From NCBI GenBank assembly GCA_964370855.1, contig CAYJMF010000008.1:1-64000 (forward strand): DNA of 64,000 nt, read 5' to 3'. This DNA comes from JAKLKS01 sp964370855 (GTDB taxonomy: Bacteria; Planctomycetota; JAJSAM01; JAKLKS01). Positions 57,980 to 64,000 of this stretch are shown here, in pieces; position 1 is the first letter of the stretch, and each line of letters starts with the position of its first letter. The position numbers and the translations under genes were made by a program. Below the pieces are notes generated by a model that worked only from the letters and a program-made list of their open reading frames with translations, was not told the DNA's origin and did no database searches.

Positions 57980-60732
57980 CCCGCGCCCTCGTCCTCTCCT
58001 CCCTCGTCGCCGCCCTCGCGGCGGCCGCCGCCGGCTCCCCCGCCGCCCCCGCCGGGGATCCGCCGCCGCTGGGCCTCCCCGCCCCCTGGCACCCCGACGA
58101 CAACGGGCCCACGGAGGCGCGGGTCGCCCTCGGCCGACGGCTCTTCTCCGACCCGATCCTCTCCCGGGACCGCACCGTCTCCTGCTCCACCTGCCATCCG
58201 CCGGAGAAGGCCTACGCCGACGGGAAGGCGCTGGCCGTGGGCGTCCGCGGCCAGGTGCAGAGGCGGAACGCGCCGACCCTCCTCAACGCCGCCTACGCAC
58301 GCCACCTCTTCTGGGACGGGCGGGAGTCGAGCCTCGAGTCCCAGGCCGTGGTTCCCGTCCTCAACCCCACGGAGATGGACCTCACCGGGGAGGAGGCGGA
58401 GACCCGCCTCGCCGCCGACGCCGACTATCCGGCGCTCTTCGCCGCGGCCTACGGCGAGGGCCCCCCCGACCTGGAGAAGGCGCGGAAGGCGCTGGCCGTC
58501 TTCCAGCGCACCCTCGTCGCCGGCGACGCCCCCTTCGATCGCTGGTGGAACGGGGACGCGGCGGCCATGGGCGAGGAGGCGGTGCGGGGATTCCGCCTCT
58601 TCATGGGGCGGGGCCGCTGCTCCACCTGCCACCCGGTGCGGCAGTCCTACGCGCTCTTCACCGACGACGACTTCCACAACACCGGGGCCGGGGAGGGGGA
58701 GGGGTTCAAGGACCCGGGGCGCATGGCCGTCACGGGCCTCGAGGCGGACCGCGGGAAGTTCAAGACGCCGACGCTGCGCAACGTCGCGCTCACGGCCCCC
58801 TACATGCACGACGGCTCCCAGGCGACCCTCCTCGATGTCGTGGACTTCTACGACCGCGGCGGCGTCCCGGGCCCCCTCCTCGACGAGGACGTGCGCCCCC
58901 TCCTCCTGTCGCGGCGGGACCGGCTCGACCTCGTCGCCTTCCTCGAGGCGCTGACCTCCCCGGTGATCCCGCAGACCGGGGACGGGCGCGCGCTGCTCGA
59001 GCGGGGGGAGTTCCGCGGTGCGCGGGAGCGGTTCCTCCGGGACCTCGCCGCGGATCCCGAGGACGACGACGCGCTCTTCGGGCTGGCGGAGGCCTCCCTC
59101 GGGACCGGCGACGCGGAGCACCTCCTCGACGCGGGGGAGCGGCTCGCCGCGGCCCGGGAGCGGGACATCGGCCGCGAGCCGCGGGCCACGGCCTCCCTAT
59201 GGCGGGGGCGGGTCTTCGCCGCCCTCGCGGGGCTCGCCGACGCCGACGGGGACTTCTCCCGGGCCGAGGCCCACCGGCTCGAGGCGGCCCTCGCCTTCGC
59301 CCGGGCCCGGGAGTTCGCCCCCTGGCTCGACGACGGGTACCTCGAGGGGGCGGCCGCGGAGGAGGCGTGCGGGCGGGGCGAGACGGCGGAGTGGATTCTC
59401 ACGAGGCTGGTGGAGAAGAACCTGGAGAAGGACCCCGACGCATTCCAGGCGCGGGGGGAACTGCGGTACAGGCGGGGACTGCAGGCGGCGCGGGAGGCGG
59501 GAAACGTGGCCGACGGCGTCGCGAAGAAGTTCTTCAGCGCCGCCATCATGGACCTGGTGACCAGCCGGACCCTTTCCCCGAAGGAGCGCTGGGCCGCCGC
59601 CGGGGGCCCCACGATGCTGACCCTCGCCCGCTGCTTCCACTGGCACGGCGAACTGGAGCCGGCCGAGTCGTCCTACGTGGAGGCCGTGCGCCTCCTTGCG
59701 GACCCGCGGCCGGCGCTCACGGGGCTGGCTTCGCTCCTGTCGGGGAAGCCGAAGGAGTGGACGGGAATCCTGGAGGCGCTCCGGGCCGAACGGGCGGAGA
59801 ACGCGCAGGTGCTCTGGTTCCTGGCCTTCGACCGGTACTCGCGCGGGGATCTCGACGGGGCCGAGGAGTCCTACCTGCGTCTCGCGGGTCTCCTGCCGCG
59901 GGACTCCATGACGCGGGTGTTCCTCGGGCGCATCGTCCGGGACCGGAGCCGGAGGGAGGGGGGCGCGAGGAGACTCCTCGACGGCGCCTGGGCCCACTGG
60001 GAGACGGCGCTGCGGCTGGATCCCGGGAACGGGCAGGCCGTCGCCGACTGGGACGAGACGCTGCGGTCGTTGCCCCTCGATGGATGGGAGTCGGTGAAGG
60101 CGCTGGATTCCGGGATGCGGCGACTCCTCCTCGTCTGCGGGGACCCGGCCATGCGGATCCTCGTGCGGAACAACGTGGCCTTCCGCATCCGCGAGGCGGT
60201 CTCCTCCTTCACCTCCCGGGGGCGGGGGCGGATGCAGTACCTCGTGAAGGGGGCCGACCCCGAGGCGCTCGCCTGGATGAAGCGGTGCACGGAGGTCTAC
60301 GAGGAGGCCGTGGCGGAGATGCCCCCGGAGGAGGAGCAGGCGGCCCTCCCCTTCAGGACCCGCTGGGTGCAGGCCGGCGTGCTCAACGACGCGGGGCTCA
60401 TGCGCCACTACTTCGCCGAGGTGCAGGACCTCGACCTCGCGGAGCGGCTGTACCTGCGGTCCTTCCGGATCACGGAGGGGGCCTACATGGACGCCTACTT
60501 CTACAACCTCCAGTTCCTCTACGGCTTCGAGCGGCCGGGGCGGGAGGAGCGGTGGCTGAAACTCGCCTCCGTCGCGAGGGAGGCGATCCTCCGCGAGGAC
60601 CCCGAGGGGGAGGACGGTTTCTCCCCCGACGAGCGCAAGCGCGCCGCCGCCGAGCGGGACTGGGAGCGCCTGCGGGATCTCCTCGGCGAGGAGCGGGCCG
60701 ACGCCGCGGAGCGGGCCGACCTGCCGAGGTAG
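57976..60732 (+). CDS. Diheme cytochrome c peroxidase (MauG/CcpA family) with TPR C-terminus
   Basis: 918 residues from GTG 57976, overlapping the previous stop as GTGA; a TTG at 57970 is the alternative. A signal peptide (about 3-22) is followed by the peroxidase domain (about 25-335): first heme CSTCH (70-74), then GRRLFSDP-type start, NAPTLLNAAYARHLFWDGR, second heme CSTCH (215-219), and FKTPTLRNVALTAPYMHDGSQATL. Such enzymes reduce hydrogen peroxide in the periplasm or oxidise protein residues. From about 335 to the end, roughly 580 residues are TPR-like helices, an unusual extension for this family. It may dock protein substrates or envelope partners. Confidence 0.85.
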   Translation: MTRALVLSSLVAALAAAAAGSPAAPAGDPPPLGLPAPWHPDDNGPTEARVALGRRLFSDPILSRDRTVSCSTCHPPEKAYADGKALAVGVRGQVQRRNAPTLLNAAYARHLFWDGRESSLESQAVVPVLNPTEMDLTGEEAETRLAADADYPALFAAAYGEGPPDLEKARKALAVFQRTLVAGDAPFDRWWNGDAAAMGEEAVRGFRLFMGRGRCSTCHPVRQSYALFTDDDFHNTGAGEGEGFKDPGRMAVTGLEADRGKFKTPTLRNVALTAPYMHDGSQATLLDVVDFYDRGGVPGPLLDEDVRPLLLSRRDRLDLVAFLEALTSPVIPQTGDGRALLERGEFRGARERFLRDLAADPEDDDALFGLAEASLGTGDAEHLLDAGERLAAARERDIGREPRATASLWRGRVFAALAGLADADGDFSRAEAHRLEAALAFARAREFAPWLDDGYLEGAAAEEACGRGETAEWILTRLVEKNLEKDPDAFQARGELRYRRGLQAAREAGNVADGVAKKFFSAAIMDLVTSRTLSPKERWAAAGGPTMLTLARCFHWHGELEPAESSYVEAVRLLADPRPALTGLASLLSGKPKEWTGILEALRAERAENAQVLWFLAFDRYSRGDLDGAEESYLRLAGLLPRDSMTRVFLGRIVRDRSRREGGARRLLDGAWAHWETALRLDPGNGQAVADWDETLRSLPLDGWESVKALDSGMRRLLLVCGDPAMRILVRNNVAFRIREAVSSFTSRGRGRMQYLVKGADPEALAWMKRCTEVYEEAVAEMPPEEEQAALPFRTRWVQAGVLNDAGLMRHYFAEVQDLDLAERLYLRSFRITEGAYMDAYFYNLQFLYGFERPGREERWLKLASVAREAILREDPEGEDGFSPDERKRAAAERDWERLRDLLGEERADAAERADLPR

Positions 60733-60733
60733 C

Positions 60734-60752
60734 GGGAGGGGATCAGCCTCCC
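60734..60752. terminator. Weak stem-loop between convergent genes
   Basis: GGGAGG pairs with CCTCCC across a 7-base loop in the 29 bases between the peroxidase stop and the subtilisin stop. Short and lacking a T-run, so low confidence. Confidence 0.3.
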
Positions 60753-60761
60753 CCTGCCCTC

Positions 60762-62672
60762 CTACTGCCCCACCGCCGCCGGCAGGTCGAGGCGCCCCTG
60801 CCCCAGGGCCCCCTCGAGGCCCGGGTTGACGGCGTCCACGGGCACCGCGGTGTCCATGAGGACCTTGCCCGCGTCGCCGGCGTTCATCCCCGGCGTCCGG
60901 GAGAGGACCATGGCGGCCCCCGCCGAGGCGAAGGGGGCGGCGAAGGAGGTCCCCGACCACTGCGCGAAACCCGCCGCCACGTGGGGACCGAGCACGTCCA
61001 CCCCCGGCGCGGCGAGGCTCACCCGCGAGGAGACGTTGGAGAAGGGGGCCCGCACGCCGGCCCCGTTCACGGCCGTCACCGTGAGCACGTCGGAGAGCCC
61101 CGCCGGGAAGGTGACCCCCGTGGTCCGCCCCGCGTTCCCCGCGGCGCAGACCACCAGCGCCCCCTGCTTCCGGGCGTACTGGACGGCGTCCTGGATCACC
61201 CCCGAGGCGCGCCGCACCCCGAGGGAGAGGTTGATCACCTTCGCCCCGTGGGCCGCGGCCCAGACGATGCCCCGCGCCACCCGGAGCGAGGAGCCCCGCG
61301 CGTCGGAGTCGAGGACCCGCACCGGCAGGATCGAGGCCCCCGGCGCCACCGTGGCCACGATGCCGGCGATGAAGGTCCCGTGGCCCACGCCCTCGTCGAT
61401 GGTCCCGTCACCGTCGTTGTCGACGCCGTCGGCGGCGTCCGTCGGATCGTCGTCCCCGTCGGCGAAGTCCTTCCCCGGGAGGAGCCGCCCCGCCAGCGCC
61501 GGGTGGCTCCCGGCCACGATGCCCGTGTCCACGACGGCCACGATCACGCCCTGCCCCGTGGCGACCCCCTGCGCCTGCAGCGCGCCCGTGAGGACGAAGG
61601 CCTCCTGCGTCTGCACGTCCGTGAGGGTGGCGTCGGAGGCCGTGAAGGCGACGTTGGACTGCTCCCCCTCGGGGGATTCCGACAGGAGGACCGGCTCCTC
61701 CTCGATCACGTCCTCGTCGAGCCCGAGCTCATCGAGGAAGTCCTCCGCCGAGATCCCCGCGGGCACCGTCACCTCGTACCACTCGAGGCCGAACTCCTCC
61801 CCCTCCGGGATCCCGTCCCCGTGGCGCGCCTCGAAGGCGTCCTCGGCGGCCCCCTCGCGGAGCTTGACGATCACCGTCCCGCCGAGGAGGTCGCCGTCGT
61901 CGTCGGGGACCCCGTCGTCCTCCAGGGCCTCCCGCTCCGTCGCGTCCCACGCGGGCAGGATGGTGGTCGCCTTCACCTTCACGGCCCTCGTGCCCGAGGG
62001 CACCACGACCGCCGACCAGGACCCCGTGTCCGGCAGGTCGGCGCTCCCCCGGCGCCCCGGCTCGAGGGCGACTCCCTCCACGGGGCCCGCGAGCCCCGTC
62101 AGGGTGCCGCCCGACACGGTCACCGTCAGCGTGGCCCCGCCGGGAAACACGCCGAGGTCCACCTCCATCTCCTCCCCCGGCGTGCCGGAGGCGGAGGCCC
62201 GCACCCGCCGGGTCGCCCGCACCGAGGATTCCATGCGCCAGGAGGAGCCGTTGAGGGCGTCGTCGCCGTGGTCGTCGCCGGGGGGATCGTCGTCCCCCCC
62301 CTTGGCCCTCGCCCCGGAGGGGCCGGCCCCGGGGGCGACGGAGATCTCCACGGACCACTTCCCCGATTCCGGCAGGACCCAGTTCCGGAGCCGCGCCCGC
62401 TCCTCCCGCACCCGCAGCGCCGGGCCCGGGTTCGCGACCTGCCCGTGGGGATCGCGCACCACGACGGCGAGGGGGAAGGCGGCCCGCAGGTCGAAGGAGA
62501 GGCGCAGCCCCTCCACGCCGTCGATGACGACCCTGTCCATGTCGCCGGGCAGGAGGTCGCCGAAGGCGACGTCCCCGGGGGCGATGGCGCAGTCCCCGTT
62601 CCCCGCCGAGGCGGGGAGGGCGAGGGCGGCGGCCAGAAGCGGCGCGAGGGCGGCGAGGCGGAGGCGGTTCAT
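60762..62672 (-). CDS. Secreted subtilisin-like serine protease (S8)
   Basis: 636 residues from ATG 62672, which overlaps the CHAT gene stop as ATGA. Signal peptide about 5-24. Residues about 30-250 contain two PPC/Ig-like beta domains. About 255-330 resemble an I9-type inhibitor prodomain (VIVKLREGAAEDAFEARHG, LEWYEVTVPAG). The peptidase domain spans about 365-636 with Asp382 (VVDTGI), His431 (GHGTFIAGI), oxyanion Asn in AAGNAG and Ser576 (SGTSFAAP), all intact. A DGDDDPTDAADGVDNDGDG stretch probably binds calcium. The beta domains precede the prodomain, an unusual order. Processing should release active protease outside the cytoplasm. Confidence 0.92.
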   Translation of the reverse strand: MNRLRLAALAPLLAAALALPASAGNGDCAIAPGDVAFGDLLPGDMDRVVIDGVEGLRLSFDLRAAFPLAVVVRDPHGQVANPGPALRVREERARLRNWVLPESGKWSVEISVAPGAGPSGARAKGGDDDPPGDDHGDDALNGSSWRMESSVRATRRVRASASGTPGEEMEVDLGVFPGGATLTVTVSGGTLTGLAGPVEGVALEPGRRGSADLPDTGSWSAVVVPSGTRAVKVKATTILPAWDATEREALEDDGVPDDDGDLLGGTVIVKLREGAAEDAFEARHGDGIPEGEEFGLEWYEVTVPAGISAEDFLDELGLDEDVIEEEPVLLSESPEGEQSNVAFTASDATLTDVQTQEAFVLTGALQAQGVATGQGVIVAVVDTGIVAGSHPALAGRLLPGKDFADGDDDPTDAADGVDNDGDGTIDEGVGHGTFIAGIVATVAPGASILPVRVLDSDARGSSLRVARGIVWAAAHGAKVINLSLGVRRASGVIQDAVQYARKQGALVVCAAGNAGRTTGVTFPAGLSDVLTVTAVNGAGVRAPFSNVSSRVSLAAPGVDVLGPHVAAGFAQWSGTSFAAPFASAGAAMVLSRTPGMNAGDAGKVLMDTAVPVDAVNPGLEGALGQGRLDLPAAVGQ

Positions 62673-64000
62673 CGGGACTCCTCGAGAGGGGACCGCGGGT
62701 CGGGGTCCTCCGCGAGCCCGACGGCGGGCCCGAGGGGGATGAAGGCGGCGAAGGAGGCGGGATGCTCCCCCGCCTCGCGGGCGCGCGCCTGGGCGCCGGA
62801 CAGGGCCTCGTCCACGGGCCGTCCGGCGACGAGACCATCGTACAACAGATTCATCAGCCGTGCGGTGGCGAGGTCGGGAACCCTCCAGAGGGAGGCCACC
62901 ACGGCCCTCGCCCCGGCCCCGAGGAAGCCGCGCACGAGGCCGAGGATCTCGTCCCCCGGGGCCACGAGGGCGGAGCCGGATTCGCAGGCCGAGAGCACCA
63001 CCAGCCGGGAGCGCAGCCGGAGGTCGAGCACCTCGTGGGCGGCGATCCAGCCGTCGGCGAGGCGGAGCGCGCTGGCCATGGGATTGTCCCCGCGGAAGAC
63101 CCCGTGGGTGGCGAGGTGGAGGAGGGAGGCCCCCGGCGCGCCGTCGAGGAAGGCGGCGCGGGTGGCCGCCTCCCCCTCGAGGACGCGGGCCCCCCGGAGG
63201 CGGGCGGCGAGGGCGCGCACCTCCTCGCCGGCGGCGCCGCCGGGCCCGTCGGGGAGCCCCATCAGGAGGGGGGTCCCCGGCTCCGGGGCCGGCCGCGGGG
63301 CGAGGAAGGCGAGGCTCGGCACCACGCTCATGAGCCGCTCCGGGACCAGCGCCGGGAAGGGGAGGCCGTGGAGGGGGCCGTGGGGGACGACGGCGATGCG
63401 CCGCTCCGGGAGGCGGGACAGCACCGGGTCGAGGAACGCGCGGCGGGCGGCGGCGAGGGCCTCCTCCGCGTCCTCCCGGAGGCGGCGGGCGTGGCGCGCG
63501 GCGTACCCCCCGCCGAGGAAGGCCCGCTCCATCTCGTGGCGGATGCGCGCGGCGGCGGCGGCGGCGGCGGTGCGGCCCGGGAGGCCCCGCAGGACCTCCA
63601 CCGTGCCCCCGCGGGCGAGGAAGGCGAGCCCCTCCTCCGCCCCGAGGAGGTAGGCCACGGCGGCCGTGCCCCCGGGGAGGGGCGGCAGCGCGTCCGCCGC
63701 CGGGGCCGCGGGGGAGGAGCGGCGGGCCGGCCGGAGGGCCCCCTCGAGGCGCCGCTCGAGGGTCCGCACCTCGCCGGCGTCCACGACGCCGCGGACCCGC
63801 TCCCCGCCGGCGCCGGCGAGGCGGTTGTAGGCGAAGCGCAGCGACGCGCGGAGGCGGGCGACCTCGCGGCTCTCGGCCCGGGGGGCGGCGGCCTCGCCGA
63901 GGAGGGCGAGGTCGAGGAGCGCGCGGGAGCGGGCCCTCTCCACGACGGCGAGGGCGCGGCGGGCGGCGTCGGGGCCCCCCTCCTCCAGGAGGAAGCGGGC
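62669..64000 (-). CDS. CHAT-domain (caspase-like) protein, N-terminus beyond window
   Basis: The frame is open from 62669 to the window edge (at least 443 residues). A GTG at 63943 exists, but helical TPR-like sequence continues upstream (LLEEGGPDAARRALAVVERA), so the true start is outside. The C-terminal 300 residues form a CHAT domain with the catalytic dyad His in LLHLATHG (codon near 63104) and Cys in VVLSACESG (codon near 62984), both intact, and MNLLYDGLVAGRPVDEALSGAQ, typical of the family. CHAT proteases are separase/caspase relatives that cleave specific partners after TPR-mediated activation. The stop overlaps the subtilisin start by four bases, implying coupled translation. Confidence 0.88.
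   Translation of the reverse strand, partial: ARFLLEEGGPDAARRALAVVERARSRALLDLALLGEAAAPRAESREVARLRASLRFAYNRLAGAGGERVRGVVDAGEVRTLERRLEGALRPARRSSPAAPAADALPPLPGGTAAVAYLLGAEEGLAFLARGGTVEVLRGLPGRTAAAAAAARIRHEMERAFLGGGYAARHARRLREDAEEALAAARRAFLDPVLSRLPERRIAVVPHGPLHGLPFPALVPERLMSVVPSLAFLAPRPAPEPGTPLLMGLPDGPGGAAGEEVRALAARLRGARVLEGEAATRAAFLDGAPGASLLHLATHGVFRGDNPMASALRLADGWIAAHEVLDLRLRSRLVVLSACESGSALVAPGDEILGLVRGFLGAGARAVVASLWRVPDLATARLMNLLYDGLVAGRPVDEALSGAQARAREAGEHPASFAAFIPLGPAVGLAEDPDPRSPLEESR

Noticed and set aside
58545..63653. A 1702-residue plus-strand frame across the peroxidase, subtilisin and CHAT genes
   Set aside because: It runs through genes on both strands whose catalytic motifs lie in other frames, and has no start, ribosome site or recognisable domain.

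Overview
The window is very GC-rich, with G/C-ending codons nearly everywhere, and is dense with genes for secreted or anchored proteins: TPR, HEAT, FG-GAP/ASPIC, PKD-like, carboxypeptidase-regulatory-like, DUF3857/transglutaminase-like, CHAT, VWA, sulfatase and cytochrome-c-type domains. There are no rRNA genes, CRISPR arrays, phage genes or transposases. The content and envelope style resemble uncultured high-GC Planctomycetota or a neighbouring candidate phylum. That is an inference from protein style only. A 100-base N gap at 2931-3030 indicates a scaffolded draft genome.

Layout. 135-2930: secreted HExxH protein, cut by the gap. 3064-10271 (minus): HEAT-VWA protein, small TPR membrane protein, unknown anchored protein, TPR protein with a Cys-containing C-terminal domain, and a Ser/Pro-linker carboxypeptidase-regulatory-like protein. 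The last is divergent from a paralogue at 10402-12021. 11972-14182 (minus): B12-binding radical SAM protein followed by a LysE-family exporter. 14359-17315: NtrB-like kinase and NtrC-like sigma-54 activator. 17543-19090: M23 endopeptidase. 20125-21495: SEC-C protein. 21500-24440: an AT-richer patch with three small envelope or unknown genes, ending at a selenocysteine tRNA gene (24444-24539). 24846-29560: pyruvate:ferredoxin oxidoreductase and a dihydroorotate-dehydrogenase-like protein. 29772-40722: CAP-domain protein, two giant DUF3857/transglutaminase-type paralogues (one with all three catalytic residues changed) and a HEAT protein. 40739-43837: two small secreted paralogues and a TPR membrane protein. 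43974-49575: acetyl-CoA synthetase (acs), divergent from a PKD-repeat protein with a terminal cytochrome c motif, with a CRP/FNR-type palindrome between them. 49692-57041 (minus): TPR-FG-GAP lipoprotein, sulfatase-family enzyme, CRTAC1-like protein, AhpD-like protein. 57131-60732: lipoprotein coupled to a diheme peroxidase with a TPR tail. 60762-64000 (minus): CHAT protease-like protein overlapping a secreted subtilisin.

The main unexplained structure is a set of large imperfect or perfect palindromes of three sequence families at 29571, 31465, 39297 (family A), 49584 (family B) and 43851 plus the right edge of the gap (family C). All lie within about 16 bases of a stop codon. They look like REP/BIME-type non-autonomous elements that may also act as terminators. 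The other leads are the CHAT-subtilisin pair, the pseudo-transglutaminase paralogue, the acs palindrome, and a probable one-base frameshift in the AT-richer patch.

Metabolism visible here: pyruvate/acetyl-CoA interconversion with ferredoxin (nifJ), acetate activation (acs), periplasmic peroxide handling (diheme peroxidase, possibly AhpD-like) and the capacity to decode UGA as selenocysteine. Most remaining genes encode the cell envelope or exoproteome.
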